Assembly (NCBI GenBank): GCA_963978545.1
Contig: OZ021727.1
Location: 46,971,385 to 47,035,384, forward strand
DNA: 64,000 nt
Source of the DNA: Linyphia triangularis
Taxonomy: Eukaryota; Arthropoda; Arachnida; Araneae; Linyphiidae
Direction of reading: 5' to 3'
Made by a program: the position numbers and the translations under genes. The notes beneath the pieces are model-generated. The model saw only the letters and a list, made by a program, of their open reading frames with translations. It did no database searches and was not told where the DNA came from. Positions 1-12,291 of the stretch are shown here, one piece after another; position 1 is the stretch's first letter, and every line of letters starts with the position of its first letter.

Positions 1-1019
1 AGAAATACATTTTTTTAATTTTTTTGTTGTTGTTGTTGTTGACCGAATGCAATATTTTCATTACCCTCCGTTAACATATGGATAATTAAAAGTAAAAATA
101 TTTATTCTCAAAAGTTAAGTAACTTACTATAGCAATAGTATTTAAAATTTTAAATACATCATCAGACAAATTAAACGTATTCAGTCTCAAACATGCTATG
201 AAAAGATATCAATGTCTTAAAAGAAATTAATAAATATATCAAGTTAAATAGGCATAAAAACTGTATGAATAAAATCATACATGTTTTTCTTTGCCGAATT
301 AGCGGAAATCCGCGAATTTCACCAAAATTATCCATCATCCACTGAAAAACTTATCAATTTTGAAAATAGATATATTCAATTTTTTTTTGAAAATCGTATT
401 GAAAAGTCTACTTTCGTCCTTCATTCCCTCAAAATGTTTCTAATAAAAATACTATTCAAATTCGAAATCTCAAATTAAAAAAAATATATATATAAAATAT
501 TATTACAGGGTGTTCAGTAGTTGGGAAATATACTTGAATCCTATACTTTTATTTTTTGCATCTCGGGAAAGTCGTAAATTAGGCTTGAAATTCGTATTTA
601 ATGTTGGAATTTCCAGTTTGAATCCAGAAATTTTCTCTCCTCTTCATTATCGGAAAAAGTCTCCTTACTGAAGTTAAAAATTTGGAAACTGTTTCCAATT
701 ATGTGTTTTCTTCGCGGATTGGTAAATCCGCCCCCCCCCCCTTCACCTTTTTTTTTTTTTTTACAAATTTCAAAGGAAATCAAGAGTTTTTCTATAATTT
801 TCCCGTTAATCTCGTGGATAGAGTAGTTTCTCCTTCCCTCAGAAATGTTCTCTTACTTTAAACATGGTTCTATTCGAAGATTTTTGACCGAAGTTTCGAC
901 CATGCCGGAGATCGATGGAATTTCCTGACAAACACGAAGTCTGCACACGTTCAAACTCCTCCAAACCACCGATGGAAGGAATACTTTTCCTCACCATTTT
1001 TCTTTAATATCATAGCCTC
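1..1019. other. AT-rich intergenic sequence with a partial dispersed repeat
   Basis: No gene is supported. A (TTG)n run near 23-41 is followed at about 42-97 by a sequence starting ACCGAATGCAATATTTTC. A second copy of this sequence occurs at 48975-49003 and 50546-50575, where it is split by an insertion, so this is one uninterrupted copy of a dispersed repeat. The rest (about 120-1019) is low-complexity AT-rich sequence with homopolymer runs, including C and T runs near 730-762. The short open frames here have no recognisable domain. Confidence 0.5.
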
Positions 1020-1935
1020 TATCTGCATTACTTACGTTGATATGCGATGGACATTTTGCTGAACGTTACGGTGATAAAGTGGCCGTTTTTTCCCTTGATA
1101 ATAGCGGACGCTATTGCCGAGAATTACGTTGTTGCATGATGATCATTTTTGCCGGATGTTCCGCTGATATAATAGTCGCTGATTTTATTGCAAACAGCTG
1201 AAATACAGATATCCGCTATTTTCTTATTAAAATTTCGATTATTCTTGAGATCGATACAAATCTGCATTACAATCTTATTGAGCTTGCTGACAAATCTGAC
1301 AGCCATGGATCTTACGTGCGTTCAGACTTCCTCAAATCTTCGATGTAATGGCCAATTTTCTTGCAGATTACCAGTCCCTATCGCCGTCATTTACGTTGGT
1401 GTATAGTACTTATTTTCGCTGAGCGTTGCGCTGACTTAAGGTCTGCAATTACATAAATTTACGCTACTACGACGGGCGCTATCACCGAGATTTACGTTGT
1501 TGTGGTGTTCATTTTCGCTAAGTGTTACGCCAATATAATAGCCACTATACCGAAGATTTGCCTTTATCTATAGTTGTCGCTATTGCCGAGGTTTAAGTAG
1601 TTGTGATAGACAATTGTGAAAAGTGTTACTTCGATATAATCGCCTTTGTTCCAGACATTTCCAAAGATGTATTGGGCACTAAAGCTGATATTTACGTTGG
1701 TGTGATGTTAATTTTTTTCCGATTGTTGCTTTAATGTAATTACCCAGATTTTCGCCGATACGGTGGCCACTATCGCTGATATTTATTTTGGAGTAATAAT
1801 AATTGTCAACTAGGGGTTTAAGCCGTTTTAATAGTAGCTATTGCGAAATTTGCGGATCTCTCTAGGTGTCATTCGCTTAGGCTTCCGGTGATGTGATAGC
1901 CGCTATGCCCGTGATTAGTGTCTGTGTGAAGATCG
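1020..1935. repeat. Degenerate tandem-repeat array
   Basis: The phrases ATTTACGTTGKTGTGATG, TTCGCTRAGTGTTACGCC, GATATAATAGCCGCTAT and TGCCGAGATTTACG recur many times in the same order with heavy divergence. Unit length is uneven, roughly 65 to 110 bp. The array is richer in G+C than its surroundings. Stop codons fall in every frame, so I read it as an old, decayed minisatellite rather than coding sequence. The open frames at 1124-1306 and 1188-1406 overlap on opposite strands and are by-products of the repeat. Confidence 0.6.
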
Positions 1936-3482
1936 GTTTTGCCTTTTGATTTGAATAGTTTCAGAATGACTAAGATTTTAATTTAATTTTATGCAAGAAA
2001 TTAGACCCAATTGTCCAATTTTACTGTATATTCTTATTTAAAATTGTAGTTTTAACTGCTATAACACATAAAATAATGTATTTTATCAAAAAAACAATTT
2101 CCATTTTAACTAGAGCTATTAATAATAGTTAAAAAGTTAGAATTTTTTTATATACATAATTGTTTAAAATTGGCTTGTTCAACTGTGGAAATTTGAGGGT
2201 TTTCTGCTGGGGTACTGTATTATGGTTAGTTACATGTAGAACCTCTTTCCCTTAGTACTTAGCAACAGAAATGTTAGTGACAAGCAATTGCTTTCAAAGA
2301 AAAAGCTAGTGCCGAAAGAAAAAACTGCAGAAGTTGCCAAGTTACAGAGAAATGTTCATCTGAAAAAAAAAAATAATAATAATAATAATCTTAGGTATCA
2401 AACAATCCTACCACATCTGAATCTTATACGAATATTATACTCAAAATGAAGCTGCTTGTTTGAATATGGCTGATGCTTAGCACAAACTATTAAACTGTAC
2501 ACCTAGTAACATTCCCTGTGTTATTTGTCTGCTTGGATTTAGACCTTCATATTTATGACTTGGTAAACTATCTTATATCTTTTTTTTTTCTCTCGCTCTC
2601 AAGGAAGAGCCTTTAAAAAATTCTCTCTTCCTATTTTCAATATAACAAACCAATTCTTTTATGATAAGCCCATTTCTTAATTTCATAAAAAATTTCAAAT
2701 TTCTAAAATTAGCTCAGCGCACTAAGTGGGGTATACTTTGGAAAATATGGTGATAATTGGTCGCAAGAGGGGCACCTGAAAGTTTTTTGATGATGCTTGA
2801 ATTTTTATTAAATTTTTTTCTGGACACGCTGTATTATAATTTTTGAATGTGTGCAAAAACATTTAAATCAAGTTATATTTTCCAGTTATGATTAATACCT
2901 AAAAGGTGTTGTAGAGTTAATAATTGAAATCAATGATATCCAAAATTTTACTAAGATTTATATTGAATTTTGTGCTCTATATATTTTTGCGTATTATGCT
3001 GTAAAATGAAAAAGAAAAAATTCAGCTAATTTTTTGCTTGAATAATCACATGTATGATAAAAATAATATAATAACAGCTGAACCATATTTAACCATACTC
3101 AATTCAATCATATTTATTACTTAATGTTAAGACTTAAACCTGACCGACTATTCCTTTTGCTTTGTTTCCCGAATTGTTACGTACCTATCTCCTTTCCTCA
3201 TTCTAGGGGAAACAAAATTTTATCTCATACTTCTGACTTGACCTACTTTTCACATAATGCACCATAAAATATCAAATAAAATCAGAATTATCAAACTTCA
3301 CAAACGGACTTTGAGTAAAGACCGAACCTAGAAAGCGTCATTCAACGAATTCTAAACCTTTCTTAGCTTTAAATTAAGAATTTTGTAACTATACCGGAAT
3401 CACTAAATTTTCAATTTCAGTCGATTTGATAAAGAAGCAGTACTAGCTCAAAAATATTATTAGGTATCTATGCTTGAATATA
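1936..3482. other. Gene-free AT-rich sequence
   Basis: No open frame with recognisable domains, RNA gene or clear element boundary was seen. There is a short (AAT)n run near 2370-2388. Confidence 0.4.
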
Positions 3483-3879
3483 CAGGGGTCTACCCAGATT
3501 TTTTTTTTTTACAGGGTCTTTTTATTTATTTATTATTATTATTATGTTTTTTTTTTTTTTTTTTTTTTGAGAAAAAAACATTCATTTTGTGAAAAATTTC
3601 TAATTTTATATATTTTTGCAAAACTTTCATGCAATAATAAAAACAATTTTACATTTTTAAAATCTTTAATGTTGAGTTGGTACTTATAAATATTTACAAT
3701 GCTATCCATCTACTCCTAGATGATTTAAATATCTCAATTTTAGATATACCTTTTTACATGGAATTTGGTGAAAGGTCCGTTTGTTGGTTGTGGAATTTTG
3801 TGAAGGGTCCTTTTGTTGGTTATGAAATTTTGCGAAGAGTCCTTGAAAGGACCAAAATTTCCTTCTGCATAGACCCCTG
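3483..3879. mobile_element. Non-autonomous TIR element (hAT-like ends)
   Basis: The left end begins CAGGGGTCTACCCAGA and the right end, read in reverse complement from 3879, begins CAGGGGTCTATGCAGAAGG, so the ends are inverted repeats of about 16 bp with few mismatches. CAGGG termini are typical of hAT elements. The inside is non-coding: long T runs, then a 32-bp direct repeat at 3760-3842. No exact target-site duplication is present: ATATA lies directly left, but on the right ATATA comes only after four extra bases (TCAC). The family call is inference from the termini. Confidence 0.55.
3760..3842. repeat. 32-bp tandem repeat, about 2.6 copies
   Basis: Units begin GGAATTTGGTGAAAGG at 3760, GGAATTTTGTGAAGGG at 3792 and GAAATTTTGCGAAGAG at 3824, a constant 32-bp period. 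The array sits in the right part of the TIR element spanning 3483-3879. Confidence 0.8.
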
Positions 3880-6800
3880 TCACATATATAATCTTTATTG
3901 TATCTAGGTATCAAAAACATATTCAAGCACTGTTTTTACCTCTACTTTTAAATGAATAGTTTGATTTTAAAAGGGGATTCTGACAGTTCAAAGATTTTAC
4001 AGAAGAGGAAAAAACTTTCCAGCTTCTAATAGAGACCAGAGACGAACATCAAATAGAATCTCTACAAGGCGGCTATCACATCTCTATGAAAGGACACAGA
4101 AATCTAATTTCAAATTCTGTCTATTCTGCCTTAGTATTTATACAAAAAAGAAAAAAGGAAAAAAAAAAAGGAATGGCCGGGAAAATACAGAAGTCTCCTT
4201 TTAAAGTCAAACGATTCATTTATAAGCTTTGACTTTTGTGTTCTAATGCAAATTATCGTTGGGATTATTTTCCGCCAAAAAGTATCAGCAAGATCACAAA
4301 AGGTAACCCCGGTAACCCTACCATGGATAGGATTTTTTTTTTTAACAAAAGCGTTGAATGACTATTCTGGGGAAGGGATATTTCCAGACAAGAATCATCT
4401 CAATCTCAATAGGGTCCATGCGACAAGTTTCTCAACACTGTGGGAGGCAAATTGTTTTATTGGAGGTCGCCGCGTCTCCAATTATTCGGAATTCCGGCCC
4501 CCCTGAATCTATTGACCAGTACTCCCCTCCCCCAAAGTGTCTTCTGGACATAAAGTAAATAGCCCCTGAGGTAGCAGTTGGGTATCACAATTATCCTCTG
4601 TCCAATCTACCGCCATCGAAGTTCCCCCAAAAATAACCTTTTGAAGTGCAAATGGTCATTGATTGCCTCGAAGATGACAATTGAGATGCAGAAGCGTTTA
4701 GAGTGGAAGGGGTTTGTTTGCTTTTTGATCTGCTAAAAGGCATGTTTTTTCGGGGTACTACTTCAAAGAAGCATTATCCAACGGTTAACGGACCGTTCAT
4801 CCTATTTTGTGTCTGAATTTGCTTCAAGTCTATTCTTTGAAACCGCTGTCAAAATGAAAGTTGAACATGTACGTACTATCAATCTCTGTTTCTAAAAGCA
4901 CCAGTATAAATCCGTTGAATTTTGGTGGCTTTAAAACTTCGGTAAAAAATATTTATAGAAGAGTTGGTTGTATTTTGTAAAATCTTTGTAACTGATTAGT
5001 TCGTGAATAACTTAAAATGAGTAAAAATGGATAAACGCTTTTGTAAGAAGGAAAGTTTTGAAATCTATGTTTCTAATTTGTATAATTCCGTTGTTCTGCC
5101 TTCCTTTTTTGTAATTGCTAAACCCTCTGTTAATTTAAAATTTCCTGAAGACCCCAACCCCCCGAAAAAAAAATTCTACTCTTACGAAAATTTTATTTTT
5201 TGCAAATAAAATAAATACATGAGAATAAGATTCTTGATATATCGACAGTTAAAAGGAAACGAAAAATGATAAATCGATTTTTGAAAATTGTTGTTTTTTC
5301 TCTTTACAATGACTTGTGGTTTTTTTATTTCTATTTTCTATACATAAACAAACAAACAAAAAATAATAATGTGGTTATATAGTGACGACCAAGAATTACT
5401 GATTTTATCTCAAAACGCTTGCTCTACGATTGAAATCAGAGAGCTGGCACTTGCGTCACTTTTTTAAGAGATGCGTGTGGGCCAAACAAAATCCGTTGAC
5501 CATTTCTGTTGGACTAAACAAAATCCATTTACTTTAGCGTAAATGAAAAAATATGTCCCTCTTATCTTTCCTTTAACAAGGAATTTATCAAAAGATGTTA
5601 TTAGTCGTAGGAAGAGGTCTTTTACTTTGTTTTTAAAACAGCAGAAAGAAAATGCATGATTTAAAAAAGGAAACATTGGATAATGTAAATTTGTCGGCAA
5701 GAAGTATAAAATTTAAGAAACGGGCTTGTTAGAACAAAAACGAATAGGCTATGTTTTAACACATCATATAAATTAGTTACCACAATTTTAGCGCGCGCAA
5801 TATAAATTTATCTTTTAAACCCCCCTCCTTTAATAACGTGGATGGATACACGACTGTTTTACTACTTTCCGAAAATTGAGCATCTAAACAACTTATTTTC
5901 ATTTTTAATTGTTTTTAGACTAGTCAACAGACGAACTTCGAATTTATTAAAAAAATATTTATCATTCAGAACATACAAGTCCTTGCCATTTTCTTAGAGA
6001 GGCAAATAATTATGCTCACAAAAAAAAAAAAAAATACTCTAGATCTTTTTTCGTTCTAACTTACTATAAAAGGGTTAAAAAAATACTCAGAATAGGAAAC
6101 ACTGGTAAAAATTCTTCGTCATAAGCCACGTCTCATTCTAATTAATATCAAAAAGTGCTGAGTAGGAAGTGTACAGCGTTCTCTGGCAGGTTGTAATGTA
6201 TTCTGAAATCAGAACCAGATCGAAGTGCGGATAAGAGCGTTGTAGTAAGAGCCTGACACAGCATTTCTGGATGTGAGTGACAAACAGATGCTATGAAACT
6301 GTAAATGTGGGATGTTTTTCACGTTTCGTGAATAACGAGGTTTCATTTCCGAAAAGTATGTCGGTTCTTCCTTGTGTTAACCCCCCCCCCCCATCTTCTC
6401 TTTACCCAAATTACATTATTAGGACCATTTGTGTTGTGGGTCCATTGTTGGTGGCAGGATCTATTTGCGTATGGGTAGGAGGAGAATATGCAGGATCCAA
6501 TTTTAATAATTAACTTAAAACATCTTTTATGGTATTTATGAGACACTAATTTGAATTGAATTAACGATTTAATACCTGAATTTGCAGCTATAAAATAAAT
6601 TTTGTGTGTGGTATAATTTAATTTACGATTTTAGTTTCTTTAATTTAATTCATTTCTATACATAGACATGTGTCATTAATCAGTTTGAAGGTATCCGTAA
6701 AATCAATAGAATTATATAAAACTCAAACCGATTTGAAGTTTGACATGTTTCATAACATGCTTTGAGCAATATTTCAGTAGCTAATGTACCAGGTAAAATA

Positions 6801-7111
6801 TTGCATTAGGTCTGAGGCAGGAACGGACCAGCATTTACCCTTAAAGAGCATTGACGGTATTGAACTCAGAGAATGGTTAGACGTAAATAAGGTATACGGA
6901 AGGGAGTTTGGGATACATCATTATATCTCTTGTTCATTTAGTACGATCATCAACATTTTGCTTCTCCATAGAATATTTTCCCAATCACAGCATCCAATCA
7001 GTCAAAAAGTTGATTCAAAATATTTGCAATTTTATATTAACAATAAGAGAAATTAATGATCATATTTTTTAAATACTAGATCCACGTGTAGAAGAAAAAA
7101 TGTAATTATTA
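3880..7111. other. Gene-free intergenic stretch
   Basis: No gene is supported. A moderately GC-richer patch at about 4240-4720 has several short overlapping open frames but no recognisable protein and no splice pattern. A run of 14 C lies at 6380-6393. The frame at 6784-7056 (90 codons) has no familiar domain and low-complexity flanks; I do not call it a gene. Confidence 0.4.
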
Positions 7112-7709
7112 CAGGGTGGCTACGGAATTTGAGAAATAAAATTCCTTGACATTTCCCTGATTTCCAGAAGATTTCTTCAAAAATTCCCTGATGTGCGCTA
7201 TAATAATAAATTTTTTTTAAAAATTTTCACATGCTGTTTCCTATTCATAGCATAATAGCCGCGCTGCTAAATTATAGGATCATCAGAAATCTTACAGAAA
7301 TAATTGTTCCATGCATATTAATGATCCCAGATAATAAATAATAATAAAAAAAAAAAAAAAAAAAAAAGCGGAGCATCAACAGGTGGTTGTGGGCGGGATA
7401 TCGATGGTTTCGCTTAGTTGCTGAGAGTAGAATAAGTACAGAATCGTCATTTTCCCAAATCGGCCAAGTAGCCAGATATTGAGGCTTTTTAGACGGAAAA
7501 AAGAACATGGAGGGGGGGGGGGAATGTATTCAAAGTAATGACATCGCAGCATCCACTTCACGTGATCCGAGCCGATGTGCACGGGGCATGCGAGACGGGA
7601 AACTCAAAAATTCCCTGATTAAAGGGTAATTTTACGAAATTCCCTGACATTTCCCTGATTTTTCCAGAAGAGTGAAATTCAATGAATTCCGGGTTCTGTA
7701 GCCACCCAG
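7112..7709. mobile_element. hAT-like MITE, family A, copy 1
   Basis: The left end is CAGGGTGGCTACGGAATTTG and the right end reads, in reverse complement, CTGGGTGGCTACAGAACCCG. The termini are flanked by 5-bp direct repeats TATTA (7107-7111 and 7710-7714). Just inside both ends are phrases such as TTCCCTGACATTTCCCTGAT in opposite orientation, extending the inverted repeat imperfectly. There is no transposase; the two open frames inside are non-coding by-products. Copies 2 (16089-17302) and 3 (25382-25767) share the ends, and copy 2 also shares internal sequence such as AAATCGGCCAASTAGCCAG. Confidence 0.85.
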
Positions 7710-7969
7710 TATTAACATTATATGAGCAAATTGTTGGTCAAGGAAAGCTATTCCGGAATTTAAAAGACTAGAGTTCAAGATATTTATCCAAGAATTACTT
7801 TTATAAATTTTTTGCGCGAAGTTTTAATTGGCTATTTGAAGAGGAAAAAATACACACATTCAGAAAATGTAGTTTTCTGAGGAAAAACAAATATTTGTTT
7901 AGTTTTGCTATGTGACGATCATAACTTGTCTAGCGAAATTAAAAGTAGAACATTATTTTTTTCAGTGGA

Positions 7970-9146
7970 ATGGAGCAAGTATGGCAATCTGAATTCAGAA
8001 ATTTGTTCAGCAATTATGCTCCTCATGTATGGATGCTGTTGCCAGTTGTACAAAAGCCCATTGGCATCTGGAGTGCTAACGTTGATTCTGCTAAAGTGCG
8101 GTTTTGTTGTGAGGTAAGTGGATTATTTGGCTTCTTTTTTTTTTTTTTTTAATATAAATTTTTTAATTTTAAGGTCCGGCACATAAAATTTTTTAGGTTA
8201 TTAATTTTGAGTATATTATAATTTATTAAAATTTAAATTCGTCTCTTTAATGCTTTATTTATAATTATATCTTATTTCAAAGTATTTTTAATAATTTTTG
8301 AAAGTAAACAAAATGTATGTTAATCATGTTTTTTAACTTCAAAGCCAAATTTCTCAAAATGCTATTTAAAAAGTCCTAACTTTTTGAATTTTTAAAACCT
8401 TGTGTTAAATCATTCAAAAGTTTTCTCTTTTTCCGATTGGGATTGCCTTTTCACTTATGAAACCCAATTGCAGCCACTTGTTAAAACCTTAGTATTTTAA
8501 GGGGAAACCTGATATCTAGCTCCTCAAATTTACAAATATGATTTTGAGGTTAAAAATGCAATACGAGAAGAAAGTCTCATTCTTTGTAGTGAATGTCTTT
8601 TGTTGTTGCAGGATTGTGGCCATGGTTGGACATCTATGAAAGGTAGAGTTGCTTTCTGGTTTGTACTCAATCCAACAACTGGTGAAGGCCTAGTCTGTTT
8701 AAAATTATATGGACAACAGTGTGATCGGTGCAAAACTGGGAACTATGAGCCAGCTATGTGGTACCCCGAGGAAGTTTTAAAGGTAAGAATATATTGCCTT
8801 GCTTATAAATACTCAAAGTATATACAAAACCAAAGAAATAGTAGAGCCAGCTGCAGATAAGGACTAAAACCATTTCTTTTGAATTTCAGATCTATCATTA
8901 AATTATTAGTCATAATCCAGTTCAAAAACACACTTGATTACTGCAAAATCTCTATTTTGTTTACTTATTCCTCCTCTTCTGTTGCTACAGGTATTGGTTA
9001 ACATATACAACCGAGTAGGCCAGGTTTACTATGGATTCCAACAGGCTCCATACCACAGGGCTAGACGAGCTGGCAAGCCAAGAACGCCGCACAATAGTGA
9101 TCTCTGCCAAGCATGCAAAGATGGTGTCTGCGCTGAAAGGAAATGA
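7970..9146 (+). CDS. 3CxxC-type zinc-binding protein, receptor-transporting-protein (RTP) family
   Basis: Three coding exons, 7970-8113, 8612-8782 and 8991-9146, join in phase 0 with GTAAG donors and CAG acceptors to give 156 aa. The product has the zf-3CxxC layout: C-x2-C in FCCEDCGHGW (about residues 47-50), CDRC in GQQCDRCKTG, and CQAC near the C-terminus in CQACKDGVC. The N-terminal stretch EVWQ-like VWQSEFRNLFSN resembles the start of RTP proteins. In vertebrates RTPs help odorant and taste receptors reach the cell surface and some act in antiviral defence. Vertebrate RTPs end in a membrane anchor; this protein stops just after the last CxxC, so it should be soluble and its role is unknown. 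A T-rich acceptor (TTTTTTCAG ending 7965) right before the ATG suggests a non-coding first exon upstream. No other gene is close downstream on the same strand. Confidence 0.85.
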
Positions 9147-9513
9147 ATAAATAATTATGCCTCTTGGGAATCTGCAACATTCCATGCCAGTGCAGGCAAC
9201 GACTCTAGTGATAAAGAATGTTTCTAAGATTTCTTAGAATATATTCAAAATATGTAAAAGTTCCTCCATCCAATTTTTGTTGAGAAAGTAATAAGTTCTT
9301 GTGGAATAACTTTCCACAAATATTTTTGTAATGTATTTCCTTCTGCGATGTAATCATTGTATATCTGAACTTCGAACTTTTACCACTCAATGTGTGTGGA
9401 GATTTTTTTTCTCCCTTTTACAATAATCACACTTTGCTGGGTTACAGCTATATGTAATTTAGTAAAGTTTATTTTTTGCAGACCTGTAGAATTTTATTTT
9501 ATGGGCATTACGT

Positions 9514-9585
9514 AATAAAGTTGCAAGTATTATAAAGTATATAAGTAAAGCTATTCCTATTCAATTGTTTTAACCAATCAATAAA
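9514..9585 (+). terminator. Polyadenylation signals of the RTP-like gene
   Basis: AATAAA hexamers occur at 9514-9519 and 9580-9585, about 370 and 435 bases after the stop codon, in AT-rich 3' untranslated sequence. Which one is used cannot be told from sequence alone. Confidence 0.5.
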
Positions 9586-9589
9586 GACA

Positions 9590-12291
9590 CAAGTTCAATT
9601 TAACTGTGAATAAAATAAAACTTTGAATTATTATATGATAAATTTAAAAAGAATTTCCTTAAGGAAGGACCTAAGTTTACTATTAGATTTATCAAAAGAC
9701 CAAACTTTAGTTGTTGGACTGGTCACATCATGAATTGGCTGAATTAATTTGGCCAAAAACAATAATTTACCAGAATTGAAAGCATATCGTGGTTTTTGGC
9801 CAGAAGTAACCAGTCACTAGGCAAAAAAGCATACCAAAACCTAAAGTAATATACTTGTTATATTTTTCTTGATTAACATAAATTGGCCAAATTTCAATTT
9901 ATAAACTTATTTTTTGAAGAAGCCAAACTAGGGCTTCCATATACATTTTTTGGATAGATTAAATGCTGTTTAAAAACTTTTTCTACAATATATGTAGCAA
10001 TACGTCTTTACAATAACATTTTATGTTACTATTACTTACTACATGTTTATTATACTCTTCAAACTGAATTATTCTTTCATTTGTATATTTAATACACATT
10101 TTTACTGGTCAACCATTAGTGTTTATATTTAATAAATTAACTTTGATTTTTTTTTTTTAAATATCAAGTGATATACCTGAAAAATGAACATTTTTGTAAA
10201 TCAGTTTTTAAACAAAAAGTTGCTTGAGATCTTCAATTCCCTCTACTGTCCAGCAATTTTTGGCTGAACATATGCCGTACGAACAAATCAAATTAAAATA
10301 CAATAAATGGATATGCAAATGATCCACTGAAATAGTCTCAAACAACTATGAAATTTAGCTGAGTTTGCTAAAGGTCCCGTCACGTTTTTTCCCTTTTAAG
10401 TACATTTTCTTTTAAAGACATTTTGTTAGCATTTAATTTTTACTTATGATAAAATATGAAATTTTTTAAATTGTTTTTCAATCTGAAATTATTTTTAAAA
10501 TGTTGCAAAATAAATGTCCCTTATGTATCCTGACTTTGAAATGTATAATATTTTCTCTTTCCAAAGTTAAACAGGGTTACAATGGATAATAATAGTGTAA
10601 AAAAATGAAAGAAAAATAATGTGATATATGCAACAACTTAGCAAATCATCTGTGGTTTTTAAAATACTTGTATTATTCATGTTATTCTAAAATGTGTTTA
10701 ATAAAATTTATTTTAGTGAAACTTAGTTGCTTGACTTAACCAGAAAGTTAGTGTTTAATTAACCATAACATATGTTGCCTTTGTAGAAACTTGTATTAGA
10801 AAACGCAAACTATTTTAAACAGTAATTTAGGTATGTATTGCTCTACTAAAGCACTTGGTTTGCTTGATAGACAAGAATTATTAGTCTACATAAATAATTT
10901 TTGTTTTAAAGAGAGAAAAATGTTCTTCTGAAATATTAACAAGAAAATGCCTTTTGATATGATTTTTTTTACATATTCACTAAATGACTACTCAATATAT
11001 ATATAAAAAACATGACATTTAATTTCAATAAAGTAAAAGAAAAACATACCAATAGATTCGAATACATTAATAATCATTTTAAAGTGGTTGCTTAAGTGCA
11101 ATACATAATTTTTTGCAAAATTTCTCACCAAATATATCTACATGGGAAGAATATCAATGGAAGCACTCGAATCTCTCAAATTTATATACAACGAAAAGTT
11201 TGGCAACAGTAGGTCAAGTACAATTAAGTCAACACAAATTTAAAGAAAATTTTTTAAACAATGAATTGATAGCTTTATTATCAGTTATGATTCTTGTAAC
11301 TTATTAAACCTAGTGACACTTATATTCTGACAAACTCAGATATAAATATACATATATAAAATATATTTTATTCAGCACATGAATACATAACTGGTATAAA
11401 CATGAATATTGCTATTGACATTTAAAAATTTCAATAGATTGAAGCTAAGTATAATAAAAATTAGAGCTGTACACAAAAGTCTGTATAAATTTTTTCAACA
11501 CACTATTAAGCTATCAAGGAAGATTCTTTTAACCCAGTTATAAATCTTTTATAAAATTTGACAGTTGATATAAAAATTTTATTTAGGGGAATATGCAACT
11601 TGTTAGAATGAATATTAAATATGCTCCTTAAAATGCATCATATGAATTGGTGATTGAAAAATAAGTTATTTAAATTGAAAAAATAGTTTCAAGTTCTGGT
11701 GCCAAATTATTTTAAAAGTTTGCATAAAGGTAACTGCTATAAAAATGCAGCTCTGGCTAGGTGGTACATTGTTCTCAAATAAGAATAATTTATAGAAAAG
11801 GATATAGTTTTACCCTTTGTAACAACCTGTTTGTAGAAACACCTCTAATTGCCAATTAGCTAGAGCTGCACAAAACCACTAATATATAACAGAAATTTTT
11901 TTTTAAAAAATTCCTTACGAAGGAAATTTTAAGTAAAAGTTACAAACAGGAAAAAACATTGCCAAGGATCTTATAAAAAAATTAAGCGTTTCTTTACTGA
12001 AATATTCTGCTACTTAGCAAGCATTTTTGCAACTAAAGATTATTAAAAGTAAGCAAACAAATTATTTATGCATGACATTTGATAAATGCAATAAACTTTT
12101 GAAAACAAAGCAAATTTTAGAAATACTTAATGACTTGAGATCATGAGAAAAACACAAATTTAAATCCTTTCCTACACATGAATAAATAACGACAAATGTG
12201 CAAAATAAGTTAAATTTTTTTTTTAAACTGATCAATCAGAAGATAGATTTGCTACTCAGAAATAAAGATTTTAATGTCATCAATATATAAC
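9590..12291. other. Sequence downstream of both RTP-like gene and SSU72
   Basis: This is the convergent intergenic region between the RTP-like gene (+) and the SSU72 stop codon (-). No gene is supported; it is AT-rich with no clear element boundary. It probably contains the SSU72 3' untranslated region next to 12291. The 64-codon frame at 11113-11307 is not recognisable. Confidence 0.4.

Noticed and set aside
6784..7056. 90-codon open frame as a small gene or exon
   Set aside because: No recognisable domain and no convincing partner exons; composition is like its surroundings.
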